In this document: positions 43,072 through 52,568 of the stretch, in pieces
How the letters are laid out: each line of letters opens with the position of its first letter
Position numbering within the stretch: position 1 is the first letter of the stretch
Assembly (NCBI RefSeq): GCF_006716425.1
Contig: NZ_VFOZ01000001.1
Location: 6,696,001 to 6,760,000 of the forward strand
Reading direction: 5' to 3'
DNA length: 64,000 bases
Source: Actinoallomurus bryophytorum
Lineage (GTDB): Bacteria > Actinomycetota > Actinomycetes > Streptosporangiales > Streptosporangiaceae
Notes under the pieces: model-generated
What the model was told of the DNA's origin: nothing
Seen by the model: only the letters and a program-made list of their open reading frames with translations
Database searches by the model: none
Made by a program: the position numbers and the translations under genes

Positions 43072-45132
43072 TCACAGGAACGCCTCGACCATCTCGGCGA
43101 ACTCTTCGGGCGAGGCGATCGGGACGCTCAGGCCGGCGGCCTTGTCCTTCTTCGAACCGGCCTTCTCTCCGGCGACGAGCAGGGACGTCTTGGTGGAGAC
43201 GCCGGAGGACGCCTTGCCGCCGGCACGCTCGATCAGGTCGTTCATCTCGTTGCGGGACAGCGCGGCGAGGGGGCCGGTCATCGAGCCGGTGACGACCACG
43301 GTCATTCCGGTCAGTGGCAGGTCCGGGTCGCCCGGAGGCGCCTGTTCGCCGGTCGCGGCGCCGGGTTCGGTCATCGACACCCCCGCGGCGATGAGCTTGT
43401 CGATGACGGGCGCCAGGTCGTGGAGCTCTCTGGTGATGAGCGCGGCACGCTCGGGTCCGATGCCCTCGACCTCCTGGAGTGCCTCGATGCCGGCGCCGCG
43501 TATCGCCTCCATGGTGGTGAAGTGGCGGGCGATCCGGCGGGACATGCGCCGGCCGGTGCCCTGGACCCCGAGGGCGCAGAACACCTTGTTCAGCGGTTTG
43601 GCCTTGGCGGCCTCGATCGCGGCCAGGAGGTTGGCCGTGCTCGTCTCGCCCATCCGCTCCAGGCCGAGTACGGCGTCGTGGTCGAGGGTGAACAGGTCGG
43701 CGAAGTCGGCGATGAGCCCGGCGTGGAGCATCGCCTCGATGCGGGTGCGGCCGAGGGTTTCGATGTCCAGGGCGTCGCGGGCGACCGCGTAGGAGATGGA
43801 CGCGAGGGCGTGGCACAGCCGCCCCTGGACACACCGCCACCGCTGCTGGGACGTGTCGATGTCTCCGCCGCACCGTGGGCAGACGGCCGGCATGGCGATG
43901 GGGGTCTCGGCGCCGGTGCGCAGGTGCACGACGGGTGCCTCGACGCGGGGGATCACGTCGCCGGCCTTGTAGACGGTGACGTGGTCACCGAGGAGCAGGC
44001 CACGGCGGCCGATGTCGGCGGCGTTGTGCAGCGTCGCGTAGGTGACGGTGGTGCCGTCGATCTGGACGGGTGAGAGCACGGCCCGGGGTGCGATGACGCC
44101 GGTGCGTCCCACGTTCCACTCGACCTCGAGCAGCCGGGTGATCTTCTCGACGGCGGGGAGTTTGTACGCGATCGCCCACCGCGGCGCGCGGGAGCTGAAG
44201 CCGGCCTCGATCTGGTCGGCGGCGGCGTCGGCCTTGATGACGATCCCGTCGATGCCCAGGCCCAGCTCGGCCCGCAGCGTGGCGATCTCCTCGATGCGCC
44301 GCCGTACGTCCTCGAGATCGGCGGCGGTGGTGATCCCGGCGCCGGTCGCGGTGGTGGTCTGCACACCCAGTCCGGCGACGTAGGTCATCACCTCGCTGTG
44401 CGCGGACTCCTGGAGCCGCCGGGTGAGGTCGGTGCCGGGCGTCAGGCCGAGCGCGCCGTAGCCGAAGAAGCTCAGCTCGACCTTGTACGGGCGCTCCCTG
44501 GCCCGCAGCGTGCCGGCCGCACCGCTGCGGGCGTTGGAGAACGGCGTGCCCTCGTGCTGGACGCGGATGAGGTTCGCGGCCTCGAACTGGGCGGCCGTCA
44601 TCATCACCTCACCGCGCATCTCCACACTCACCGGCGCAGGCAGCCGCTCCGGCAGGCCGACGATGGTGCCGATCGCATGGGAGACGTCCTCGCCCGCGGT
44701 GCCGTCGCCGCGGGTGACGAGCTGGACCAGCCGCCCGTCCCGGTAGCGGGCGGCGATCGCCAGGCCGTCGAGCTTCGGCTCCACGCTCCATGCCCCCACC
44801 GGCCGGTCGAGCCGTCGTTCGAGCCCGGCGGCCCAGGCGGTGAGCTGCTCGGGGGAGAAGACGTTGTCGAGACTCAACATGGGGACCGTGTGCGGCACGT
44901 CTCCGCTCACCGCCCCGCCGGCGACCTTTCCGGTCGGTGAGTCCGGCGCCACCTCGCCGGGATGGCCGTCCTCGTACGCCGCGATGCGCCGCACCAGCCG
45001 GTCATAGGTGTCGTCGTCCAGCGCGGTGGAGCCATCGCCGTAGTAGGCCGCCGCGGCGGCGACCGCTTCGGCGACCGCCTGCCGGTAGGCCGCCTCATCA
45101 CCCAGTGCGGGAAGTCCCAGAGCCTCGGTCAC
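43072..45132 (-). CDS. ligA: NAD-dependent DNA ligase
   Basis: Seals nicks using NAD+. 686 residues: domain Ia ([17 protein letters not shown]), adenylation domain with nucleophile K120 in EPKLDG, OB-fold, zinc finger beginning CPRCGGD, helix-hairpin-helix region ([16 protein letters not shown]) and C-terminal BRCT domain ([12 protein letters not shown]). The second half of the zinc finger (CVQGRLCHA) departs from the usual CxNxxCPA. The GTG at 45132 follows GGATGAGGGT. It may be a second ligase paralogue rather than the replicative one, as it lacks a typical housekeeping neighbourhood. Confidence 0.93.
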   Translation of the reverse strand: MTEALGLPALGDEAAYRQAVAEAVAAAAAYYGDGSTALDDDTYDRLVRRIAAYEDGHPGEVAPDSPTGKVAGGAVSGDVPHTVPMLSLDNVFSPEQLTAWAAGLERRLDRPVGAWSVEPKLDGLAIAARYRDGRLVQLVTRGDGTAGEDVSHAIGTIVGLPERLPAPVSVEMRGEVMMTAAQFEAANLIRVQHEGTPFSNARSGAAGTLRARERPYKVELSFFGYGALGLTPGTDLTRRLQESAHSEVMTYVAGLGVQTTTATGAGITTAADLEDVRRRIEEIATLRAELGLGIDGIVIKADAAADQIEAGFSSRAPRWAIAYKLPAVEKITRLLEVEWNVGRTGVIAPRAVLSPVQIDGTTVTYATLHNAADIGRRGLLLGDHVTVYKAGDVIPRVEAPVVHLRTGAETPIAMPAVCPRCGGDIDTSQQRWRCVQGRLCHALASISYAVARDALDIETLGRTRIEAMLHAGLIADFADLFTLDHDAVLGLERMGETSTANLLAAIEAAKAKPLNKVFCALGVQGTGRRMSRRIARHFTTMEAIRGAGIEALQEVEGIGPERAALITRELHDLAPVIDKLIAAGVSMTEPGAATGEQAPPGDPDLPLTGMTVVVTGSMTGPLAALSRNEMNDLIERAGGKASSGVSTKTSLLVAGEKAGSKKDKAAGLSVPIASPEEFAEMVEAFL

Positions 45133-45265
45133 ACCCTCATCCTGCCGTGAGGCCCTGACATTCCGCGGCACTCGCCACCGGGGACGACGAGGGACCGGTG
45201 CCCCCACGACCGTCGAGGTGTGGACGATGCCGGTGGCGTGTGCGGGCCGAGTGTCCTGATCACCT

Positions 45266-45991
45266 TCACCATGACCAGAAGTAGCGGCCGTCCGCCGCCC
45301 AGCTGATCGGCACCGTCGTCCGAATCGCGTACGCCATGCCGAGACCGCGGGCGATGTACTGGGTGCGATCGATCTGCAGGCCATAGCCGTGGCCATGGTC
45401 ATCCCACCATTGTTCATGTTGGCCGATGCACTCCTGGCCGTTCATGTAGGCGTTGGTGCACGGTGCCGGCGGTGTCCATCGCTGCTTGTGCTCGAAATGG
45501 ACGACCGAGCCGTTGACCGTGGACGTGATCGTACCGACGGCATCCAGGCAGTAGCCGGTGGCGGGGATCGTCCATCGCACGTAATGTTGCCGGCCTTTGT
45601 CGGCCGGCAGGGGGGTCATATCGGTGCAGCCGGCATCGCCGACGGTTTCCGACGTCACACGCTGAACTTCGTTCACGGGTTTGCCCTGGCCGTCAGAGTA
45701 ACCGTCCAGCTCGACCCAGTCGCCGCTGCGAATGAAGTGCTCGGCGGAGGCTGGGGGCCAGTTCGCGGAGTCCCCCCAGGAAATGTCACTCGACGATGCG
45801 TTTTGTGGACTCCAGGCCCACTGGCCGGCGACACTTCCACCGGAAAAATACTGGCCGGCCGACCGGGTGAACATCAGCGAGTAGTCACCGTAGTTCTCCG
45901 GCGTCGCGGCATTCGCGGTCACTGGCCCGGCAAGGGAGAGAACCGCCGCCGAGGCGGCCGCGATCAGCGCTGAAAATCTCGTCGTCATCAT
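45266..45991 (-). CDS. Secreted protein of unknown function
   Basis: A 241-residue protein with a clear signal peptide (residues 1-28, ending ANA-ATP). The mature part is Trp/Tyr/Gly-rich with four cysteines (CTDM, YCLD, CTNA, QECIG) that probably form disulfides, and ends ADGRYFWSW. No family recognised. Transcribed alone, upstream of ligA but with 133 bases between. Confidence 0.7.
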   Translation of the reverse strand: MMTTRFSALIAAASAAVLSLAGPVTANAATPENYGDYSLMFTRSAGQYFSGGSVAGQWAWSPQNASSSDISWGDSANWPPASAEHFIRSGDWVELDGYSDGQGKPVNEVQRVTSETVGDAGCTDMTPLPADKGRQHYVRWTIPATGYCLDAVGTITSTVNGSVVHFEHKQRWTPPAPCTNAYMNGQECIGQHEQWWDDHGHGYGLQIDRTQYIARGLGMAYAIRTTVPISWAADGRYFWSW

Positions 45992-46208
45992 CCGTACTCC
46001 GTTCGGCGTCTGTGATCACGGAGCCGGCCGTCAGCCCATGTGAAGACGACTGGAATGGACGGGACGGGGATTGAGGCGCACCGTGTCGGCGCAACGTACT
46101 CCGGCTGATCTGCGGCGCCGCCACTCTTCAAGAGATGGCGAAGCATCCGGCCGCGGGCTGATCGCCGGGTCGAGGTCCAGCGGTCTCAGGGGCCGCACGC
46201 GGGAGTGG

Positions 46209-46739
46209 CTAGCCGGGCGCGGGTTCGTCTTTCCAGCCGTGCCGTGTCCCGCGGGGCGGCCATTGGTGGCCCGGGTCGATGCGGCCCAGGATGCGTTGGG
46301 CGATCAGTTCGAGTCGCTCGACGTCGTCGCCTTCGAGGGCGTCGAACACCACTCTCCGCACGGTCGCCACATGCCCCGGTGCCACATCCGCGAGGAAGGC
46401 GAACCCCTCGTCGGTCAGGTGCGCGAGGGTGAACCGGGCGTTGTCCGGGCTACGGCGACGGCTGATCCATCCCCGCGCCTCCATCCGCTCGACCGTGTGC
46501 GTGAGCCGTGACGGGGTCGAGTTGGCCAGAGTCGCCAGGTCCCCCATGGGGAGGGTGCGGCCCTCGGACTCGGACAGAACGCTGATGACCAGGTATTCGA
46601 AGTGACTGATGCCGGCGCGCTGCCGAAGATCCGTCTCGAGCGCGTGGGGCAGTTTCAGCAGCAGACCGGTGAGCGACACCCAGGTCTGCTCCTCGACAGG
46701 GGTCAGCCAGCGGGGCGGCTCGTCGTCGGCAGGTACCAC
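46209..46739 (-). CDS. MarR-family transcriptional regulator
   Basis: A 176-residue winged-helix repressor with the MarR layout: ISHFEYLVISVLSESEGRTLPMGDLATLANSTPSRLTHTVERME, then wing WISRRRSPDNARFTLAHLTDEG. GTG start at 46739. Divergent from an O-methyltransferase, with a 20-base perfect palindrome between them. It probably represses both genes; the effector is unknown. Confidence 0.9.
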   Translation of the reverse strand: MVPADDEPPRWLTPVEEQTWVSLTGLLLKLPHALETDLRQRAGISHFEYLVISVLSESEGRTLPMGDLATLANSTPSRLTHTVERMEARGWISRRRSPDNARFTLAHLTDEGFAFLADVAPGHVATVRRVVFDALEGDDVERLELIAQRILGRIDPGHQWPPRGTRHGWKDEPAPG

Positions 46740-46795
46740 CGCTGAACCCTACCAACTTGAACCGGCGGCGCGTCTGCTATGTGTCTGATAACGTG

Positions 46796-46815
46796 ACGTT
46801 TGAAGCTTCAAACGT
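46796..46815. promoter_or_regulatory. Perfect 20-base palindrome, candidate MarR operator
   Basis: ACGTTTGAAGCTTCAAACGT is self-complementary end to end. It lies 57 bases from the MarR start and 100 bases from the methyltransferase start. Size and symmetry suit a MarR dimer. Confidence 0.7.
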
Positions 46816-46914
46816 GGCCTTTGCGGGGGTCACCGATTTATCGCTGCCCTGATATCGCCGGGCGCATTCGTCGTCCAAAATCATCTAAGGCATGCCAAGA
46901 AGAGAGAGAAAACA

Positions 46915-47949
46915 ATGACGGTAGATGAACACCCCTCACCAGAGCCGGACGCGACCCTTGAAGCCCACGGGGCCGTGATGCAGATGGTCTCCGGGTTCTG
47001 GGTGAGCCAGATCGTCCGTACGGCGGCCGACTTCTCGCTCGCGGAACACCTGCGGGACGGGCCGCGTACGGCCGAGGAGATCGCGAGCAGGGAGTCCGCG
47101 GACGTCTCCGCGACGTTCCGGCTCATGCGCGCCTGCGTCAGTGTCGGACTGCTCGCGTTCGAGGGTGAGGGGTTCGCCGGTACGCCGCTGCTCGCGGTCC
47201 TGCACCGGGACTCGCCGATGTCGGTGAAGAGTTTCGCCCTGGCCCAGACCGCGCCGGGACACTGGCTGACCTGGGGCCGCACCAGCGATGCGATACGGCA
47301 GGGCCGGAGCCAGTCAACGGAGGCACTCGGTAAGTCGATCTTCGACTACTTCGCCGAGCACCCCCAGGAGGGCGCCCTGTTCTCGGCGGCGATGACCGAC
47401 CTGTCGACTCCCGTCATCCTGGAGGCCGTCAAGGAACTGGACGTGACGGGCGCCAAGACGGTGGTCGACGTCGGCGGCGCCAACGGCGCGTTCGTCCTGG
47501 AACTGCTGGCCGCGCACCCGCACCTCGAAGGTGTCGTCCTCGAGCTCCCCCACGCCGTACCGGGTGCCGAGGCGGAAGCGAAGAACCGGGGCCTGGAGGA
47601 CCGACTCGAAGGTGTCGCCGGAGACTTCTTCGAGCTGGTGCCCGAAGGCGACCTTTATCTTTTGAAGTACATCCTGCACGACTGGGACGACGAATCCTGC
47701 GTCCGTATCCTTCGCCTGTGCCGGCAGGCCATGCGCCCCGGCGCCCGGGTCACCGTCGTGGACATGGTGATCGCCGAACAGGACGGCGGGTTCGCCCCGC
47801 TGATGGACATCGCCATGTTGACGATGCTCAGCAGCCGTGAGCGTACGGCCGCCGAGTTCGACTCACTCTTCGAGCAGGCCGGCCTGCGGCGCGTGCGGAC
47901 CACCGAGCTCCAGGCCCCGTACTCCATGATCGAAGCCGTCGCGGTCTGA
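46915..47949 (+). CDS. Hydroxyneurosporene/acetylserotonin-type O-methyltransferase
   Basis: A 344-residue enzyme with an N-terminal dimerisation winged helix (VSGFWVSQIVRTAADFSLAEHL) and a C-terminal SAM domain: VVDVGGANGAFVLELL, then LLKYILHDWDDESCVRIL carrying the catalytic-base region. Such enzymes methylate hydroxyls of aromatic or polyketide substrates, often in secondary metabolism. No biosynthetic genes are adjacent, so detoxification or modification of a foreign compound under MarR control is possible. Confidence 0.9.
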   Translation: MTVDEHPSPEPDATLEAHGAVMQMVSGFWVSQIVRTAADFSLAEHLRDGPRTAEEIASRESADVSATFRLMRACVSVGLLAFEGEGFAGTPLLAVLHRDSPMSVKSFALAQTAPGHWLTWGRTSDAIRQGRSQSTEALGKSIFDYFAEHPQEGALFSAAMTDLSTPVILEAVKELDVTGAKTVVDVGGANGAFVLELLAAHPHLEGVVLELPHAVPGAEAEAKNRGLEDRLEGVAGDFFELVPEGDLYLLKYILHDWDDESCVRILRLCRQAMRPGARVTVVDMVIAEQDGGFAPLMDIAMLTMLSSRERTAAEFDSLFEQAGLRRVRTTELQAPYSMIEAVAV

Positions 47950-48007
47950 CCTGGAAGCGGGGGTCGTCGTACGGGGATCGGCGGCCCTCGCCCCGCGGCA
48001 TGCCGCG

Positions 48008-48756
48008 CTAGGAATCTCCCTCGGCCAGACGTTCCCGCAGGCCCGCTGCCATACCCGCGACGGTCAGCAGGTCGAGCAGCTCTCCGGCGGTACGAGCGAG
48101 CCGCTTGCGCCGCACCGGCGCCATCCGCAGGCGAAGGTGGACGCGGGTCCGCCGCGACGCGCCCGCGCCCACGTCCGCATCCGCGCCCACGTCCGCGTCC
48201 GCGTCCGCATCCGCGCCCGCGTCCGCGTCCGCGTCCGCATCCGCGCCCGCGCCCGCGTCCGCATCCGCGTCCGCATCCGCGCCCGCGTCCGCGTCCGCGG
48301 CCTGAAGCGTGATCGACCAGGTGACGTCGGTCCTGTTGCGGCGCGACCTGTACACCAGCGACGTCGGCGGGGCGATCTCGGCGACCTCGAAGGTCTCGTG
48401 ACGTCCGCCGTAGTCGGGGATGACGTCGCCCACCCGGAGTCCCAGCCATCGCGGGTCGACGGACCTGGAGGCACGCCGGGAGCGGGGGAGGAGGCGCTCG
48501 ATGTTCCGCGGGAGGTACCAGCCGGCCCGGCGCTTGCCGAGCTGCAGCAGCCAGGGCCAGACCTCCTCCGGTGTGCCGTCGACGGTGAACGCCCGGTCCA
48601 TGACGATGTCGGCCGGGGCCACGATCGCGTCCCCGGCACGGACCGCCCTCCGCTCGGCCTCGGAGGCGCTGACTCCGTCGAACATCACGATGACGGGGGC
48701 GGACCGGCGCGGCGGACGACGACGCGGCGCATCGGTTCGATGGTGATCTCGGTCAT
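48008..48756 (-). CDS. SRPBCC (polyketide-cyclase-like) protein with Ala-Asp repeat insert and probable frameshift
   Basis: A START-like ligand-binding fold: FTVDGTPEEVWPWLLQLGKR at the first strand/helix, GDVIPDYGG, SLVYRSRRNRTDVTWSITL, and a C-terminal helix AGELLDLLTVAGMAAGLRERL. A 48-residue run of Ala alternating with Asp, Gly or Val is inserted between two late strands (bases 48159-48300). An ATG at 48756 overlaps the MarR stop and begins MTEITIEPMRRVVVRRAGPP, but hits a stop after 23 codons. One more C in the five-C run at 48695-48699 would join it to the main frame. Uninterrupted, the main frame can only start at ATG 48685 or GTG 48688, without a ribosome site. Confidence 0.7.
48159..48300. 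repeat. Hexanucleotide microsatellite in SRPBCC gene
   Basis: About 23 imperfect copies of a 6-base unit (GCGGAC, GCGGAT, GCGGGC on the coding strand). Copy number is likely variable; length changes stay in frame because the unit is a multiple of three. Confidence 0.9.
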
Positions 48757-49286
48757 GGCGCTCCGGTCGGTTCGGGACTCGCGTGGACGGGTGATGGCTC
48801 GTGAGACGGCGCGTTGAGGACGAGAACCTCCTCGCCCATCGCGTCGGCCACACCGGTGAGGAAGCGCTTGATGATCAGTAGCTCGGCGGTGTCGAAACCG
48901 TCCATGACGAGGTTGGTGCGGCGGCTGATGGGGCGGAAGAAGGCCGCGACCGTGGCCAGCCCCTGCTCGGTGTACCGCAGCCGGACCATGCGGCGGTTCC
49001 GTGGATGGTCCTGGGTGCGCCGGACGTATCCCGCCTCTTCCAGCCGGTCGATCACGTACGTCGTGCCGGCCGAGGACAGCCCGATGTGCTCGCGCAGGCG
49101 TGCCGGTGTCAGCGGCTCTCCCGCGTCGTCGGCGGTGATGATCGCCACGAGGGCCTGCAGGTCGCTGTGGTGCATCCCGCGTCCGAGGGCGAAGGCCTGC
49201 ACCAGCCGGGTCGCGGCCGTGCCGTGCCGCCTCAGGGCATCGCCGATCGCCCGGCGGATGCCGCCATCTTCGGTGTCATTTGTCAT
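48753..49286 (-). CDS. MarR-family transcriptional regulator
   Basis: A 177-residue MarR-type protein: HHSDLQALVAIITAD, recognition region LREHIGLSSAGTTYVIDRLEEAGYVRR, wing DHPRNRRMVRLRYTEQG. I prefer the ATG at 49286; a GTG at 49310 overlaps the candidate operator. The stop overlaps the ATG of the SRPBCC frame. Divergent from a NarL-type kinase gene; the short shared promoter suggests it may also affect that operon. Confidence 0.88.
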   Translation of the reverse strand: MTNDTEDGGIRRAIGDALRRHGTAATRLVQAFALGRGMHHSDLQALVAIITADDAGEPLTPARLREHIGLSSAGTTYVIDRLEEAGYVRRTQDHPRNRRMVRLRYTEQGLATVAAFFRPISRRTNLVMDGFDTAELLIIKRFLTGVADAMGEEVLVLNAPSHEPSPVHASPEPTGAP

Positions 49287-49304
49287 ATCGATTCCCGAAG
49301 CTAC

Positions 49305-49319
49305 ACTCACTCAGTGAGT
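49305..49319. promoter_or_regulatory. Inverted repeat between MarR and kinase genes
   Basis: ACTCACT-C-AGTGAGT, 15 bases; more ACTC/GAGT half-sites follow, including GAGTACTC at 49332-49339. A probable operator controlling both divergent genes. Confidence 0.55.
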
Positions 49320-49360
49320 AACTCAATCACAGAGTACTCAACCGTCCGGGGGGCGACATT

Positions 49361-50521
49361 GTGAGGCGACAGGCGTGGACGCGTGGTCCGCTGGCCGATG
49401 CGGGGCTCGCGGCGTTGGCGCTGGCGGCCGTCGCCGCGTGGGGCGGTACCGGACTCGACACGCTGGGCTGGGTGTTCGCCGTCGCCGAAAGCGCCGCTCT
49501 GTGCCTGCGCGGCCGCCGTCCGGTGCCGGTGGCGGTGTTCACCCTCGTGGCCTGCCTGGTCTACTACGCGGTCAGCGAGGTCCACGGGCCGATCTGGCCG
49601 GCGTTCCTGATCGCCCTGTACACGGTGGCGGCGCGTGCACGACCGGCCATCGCCGTCGTTCTGGTCACGGTCGCCCTGGTCGCGTTCGCCTTCGAGGAGA
49701 AGGGGACCGGGACGCCGCATCTCGCCGGTGCCGCTCCCTTCCTGCTCGCGGGCTGGCTGGTCGCCGCGATCGCGGTCGGCGGGGTGGTGCACAACCGCCG
49801 TGCGTACCTGCGCGAGGCGGAACGGCACGCGCAGGACGCGCGGCTGCGCCGCGACGAAGAGCTGCGACTGCGCGCGGCCGAGGAACGCCTGCGGATCGCA
49901 CGGGAGCTGCACGACGTACTCGGCCACAACATCTCCCTGATCAACGTCCAGGCCACCGCCGCACTGCACCGGTTGCAGTCCCGGCCCGAACGCGCGGCCC
50001 CGGCGCTGACGGCGATCAAGGCGTCGAGCAAAGAGGCACTGCGCGAACTGCGCACGACGCTGGGGGTCCTGCGCCAGGTGGACGAGGCCGCCCCGACCGA
50101 TCCCGCACCGGGCCTGGCCGGACTGTCCGCGCTGGTCGGACGGGCCGGCACCGCCGACCTGAGCGTCAGCCTCGAGATCGCCGGACGGCCACGGGACGTA
50201 CCGGCCGAGGTGGGCCTCGCCGGCTACCGCATCGCGCAGGAGGCACTGACCAACGTGGCCCGGCACGCGGGCGCGAGCACGGCGGTGGTCCGGGTCCGTT
50301 TCGACGATCGGCAGGTCACGGTGGAGATCGAGGACGACGGGCGCGGGACACCGGTGGCGTCCGCCGGGTCGGGCTCGGGACTGCGCGGGATGGCCGAACG
50401 CGCCATCGCGCTGGGCGGAGAGTTCGCCGCCGGGCCGCTGCCCGGCCACGGCTTCCGCGTCAGCGCTCGCCTGCCCGAGCGGGTCGGCGCGGTGCCGTCC
50501 GGCAGGGAGGCGCACCGATGA
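49361..50521 (+). CDS. NarL-partner sensor histidine kinase
   Basis: A 386-residue kinase with four to five N-terminal membrane helices (to about residue 145), a coiled linker, HisKA_3 phosphoacceptor domain with H184 (ELHDVLGHNIS), and a HATPase domain (QEALTNVARHAGAS, DDGRGTP, GLRGMAERA). No extracytoplasmic sensor domain, so it may sense a membrane or redox signal. GTG start; overlaps the regulator gene by 4 bases. It precedes cydABDC, so oxygen or redox sensing is a reasonable guess. Confidence 0.9.
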   Translation: MRRQAWTRGPLADAGLAALALAAVAAWGGTGLDTLGWVFAVAESAALCLRGRRPVPVAVFTLVACLVYYAVSEVHGPIWPAFLIALYTVAARARPAIAVVLVTVALVAFAFEEKGTGTPHLAGAAPFLLAGWLVAAIAVGGVVHNRRAYLREAERHAQDARLRRDEELRLRAAEERLRIARELHDVLGHNISLINVQATAALHRLQSRPERAAPALTAIKASSKEALRELRTTLGVLRQVDEAAPTDPAPGLAGLSALVGRAGTADLSVSLEIAGRPRDVPAEVGLAGYRIAQEALTNVARHAGASTAVVRVRFDDRQVTVEIEDDGRGTPVASAGSGSGLRGMAERAIALGGEFAAGPLPGHGFRVSARLPERVGAVPSGREAHR

Positions 50522-51183
50522 TCCGCGTCCTGCTGGTCGACGACCAGACGCTGGTGCGCGCCGGCTTCCGGTCGATCCTCGAGGGCGAGGACGACATCGA
50601 GGTCGTGGGGGAGGCGTCGGACGGCGCCGAGGCGCTGCGTTCGGCACGTGACCTGGATCCGCACGTCATGCTCATCGACATCCGGATGCCGGTGCTCGAC
50701 GGCCTGGAGACCACCCGGCGGATCGCCGCCGACCCGCGCCTGGCCGGCGTCAAGGTGATCATCCTGACCACCTTCGACCTGGACGAATACGTCTACGCCG
50801 CCCTGCGGGCCGGCGCGAGCGGCTTCCTGGTCAAGGACACCGAACCCGCCGAGATGACGCACGCCATCCGGGTCGTGGCCCGCGGTGACGCACTGCTCGC
50901 GCCGTCGGTCACCCGCCGGCTCATCGCGGAGCTGGCGACCAGGAGCAGGCATCCGGACCCGAGCCCACGGCTCAACGTGCTGACCGCCCGTGAGCGCGAG
51001 GTCATGACCCTGGTCGCCCAGGGCCTGACCAACGACGAGATCGCGGCACGCCTCGTGCTGAGCCCGGCGACCGTCAAGACCCACGTCAGCCGCATCATGA
51101 CCAAGCTCGACGTCCGCGACCGTACCCAGCTCGTCATCCTGTCCTATGAGTCCGCGATGGTCACGCCGGGCTGGCTGAGCTGA
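50518..51183 (+). CDS. NarL/LuxR-family response regulator
   Basis: A 221-residue regulator: receiver with D54 phospho-acceptor (LIDIRMP), T84 and K106, and C-terminal LuxR helix-turn-helix (LTAREREVMTLVAQGLTNDEIAARL, VKTHVSRIMTKLDVRDR). ATG overlaps the kinase stop. cydA starts 99 bases downstream on the same strand; it is either cotranscribed or controlled by this protein. Confidence 0.93.
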   Translation: MIRVLLVDDQTLVRAGFRSILEGEDDIEVVGEASDGAEALRSARDLDPHVMLIDIRMPVLDGLETTRRIAADPRLAGVKVIILTTFDLDEYVYAALRAGASGFLVKDTEPAEMTHAIRVVARGDALLAPSVTRRLIAELATRSRHPDPSPRLNVLTAREREVMTLVAQGLTNDEIAARLVLSPATVKTHVSRIMTKLDVRDRTQLVILSYESAMVTPGWLS

Positions 51184-51282
51184 GGATGTACGCCGCGCGC
51201 CTCGCCTACCACCAGTGGGGTAACGCGGGTGCTAACCCCGGTATGACGACCCGGCCTTCACCTCTGACCCAGAGTCGTCGCC

Positions 51283-52554
51283 GTGGACGTCAACACCTTG
51301 AACTTCGCCCGGCTGGAGTTCGCGCTGACCGCGGGAACGCATTTCTTGTTCGTCGGGCTGACACTCGGCCTGGCGACGCTCGTCGCCGCCATCCAGACCC
51401 GGGCCACGATCAGCCGTAGCGCCGTACACGAACGCATGGTGCGTTTCTGGGGCCAGCTGTACGTCATCAACTACGCGGTGGGCATCGTCACCGGCCTGGT
51501 CATGGAGTTGCAGCTCGGGCTGAACTGGAGCGGCCTGGAGCACTTCGCGGGCAACGTCTTCGGCTCGGGGCTCGCGCTGGAGACCATCACCGCCTTCTTC
51601 GTCGAGTCCACCTTCGTCGGATTGTGGATCTTCGGCTGGGGACGGCTGAACCGCTGGGCCCACCTCGCCGTGATCTGGGTCGTCACCCTCACCGCGTACG
51701 CCTCGGCGTACTGGATCATGGTGTCCAACGGCTTCCTGCAGCACCCGGTGGGTGCACGCGCCGTCGACGGCGTGCTGCGGCTGGACGACGCGGCGGCGGT
51801 CCTGACCAACGAGAGCGTCCTCATGGCGTTCGGGCACGTCCTGGGCGGCGGGCTGGTCACCGGCGGACTGGTGATGGCCGGCGTCAGCGCCTACCACCTG
51901 CGCCGCGACACCGCCGAGCGGGAGTTCCACGTGCGATCCCTGCACCTGGGGATCCGCGTGACGGTGCCCGCGCTGCTGGTCACCATCGCGCTGGGCGGCC
52001 TCCAGTTCGGCGTCGTCGGCGACACGCAGCCGCTGAAGATGAAGGTCTTCGGCCACGACACCGCCGAGATCAACCACCTCCAGGCCGAAGCCGTGGTCCG
52101 GTTCGGACCCGGAAACTACGTTCCGTCCTCGGGCTGGGGCGCCGCCGGCTACGTGATGATCGGCTGCTGGGCCGTGATGTTCGCCGTCGCGGTACTCGCC
52201 GCGATCATGCTGCGGTCGCCGGAGCGTACGGCGCGCGCACGCCGCCTGCACGGGGCGGTGATCGCCATGGTCCCGCTGCCGTTCCTCGCCCTGGTCGCCG
52301 GCTGGGTGTTCCGCGAGACCGGCCGCCAGCCCTGGGCCGTCTACGGCCTGCTCCGCACCAGGGACGCGGTGTCCCCGATCTCGGCCGTGGCCATGCGGAC
52401 GCAGGTGGCCGTGTTCGTCCTGCTCTTCGCCGTGCTGCTGGTCACCAACTCCTGGTTGCTGGCGCGGTTCGCCCGCCGGGGGCCCGATGCCGCCGCGCTG
52501 GGCCGGCCGGCCGGAGAAGCGGCGCCCGAGCCCGTCGTCGAACCCACTTTCTGA
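51283..52554 (+). CDS. cydA: Cytochrome bd oxidase subunit I
   Basis: A 423-residue membrane subunit that oxidises quinol and carries the b558, b595 and d hemes. Seen: H20 at the first helix (TAGTHFLFVGLTLG), conserved GLVMELQLGLNW, ESTFVGLWIFGW, and the GRQPW motif beside the Q-loop. The Q-loop insertion is short, and the protein is shorter than many actinobacterial CydA. GTG start. Confidence 0.95.
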   Translation: MDVNTLNFARLEFALTAGTHFLFVGLTLGLATLVAAIQTRATISRSAVHERMVRFWGQLYVINYAVGIVTGLVMELQLGLNWSGLEHFAGNVFGSGLALETITAFFVESTFVGLWIFGWGRLNRWAHLAVIWVVTLTAYASAYWIMVSNGFLQHPVGARAVDGVLRLDDAAAVLTNESVLMAFGHVLGGGLVTGGLVMAGVSAYHLRRDTAEREFHVRSLHLGIRVTVPALLVTIALGGLQFGVVGDTQPLKMKVFGHDTAEINHLQAEAVVRFGPGNYVPSSGWGAAGYVMIGCWAVMFAVAVLAAIMLRSPERTARARRLHGAVIAMVPLPFLALVAGWVFRETGRQPWAVYGLLRTRDAVSPISAVAMRTQVAVFVLLFAVLLVTNSWLLARFARRGPDAAALGRPAGEAAPEPVVEPTF

Positions 52555-52568
52555 GAGGCACTGATCCC

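Noticed and set aside
47995-48008. CGCGGCATGCCGCG palindrome between convergent genes
   Set aside because: No loop, so a poor terminator; short GC palindromes are common at this base composition.
48137-48817. Arg/Val-repeat open frame on the + strand
   Set aside because: Created by the microsatellite on the opposite strand of the SRPBCC gene; no start signals.
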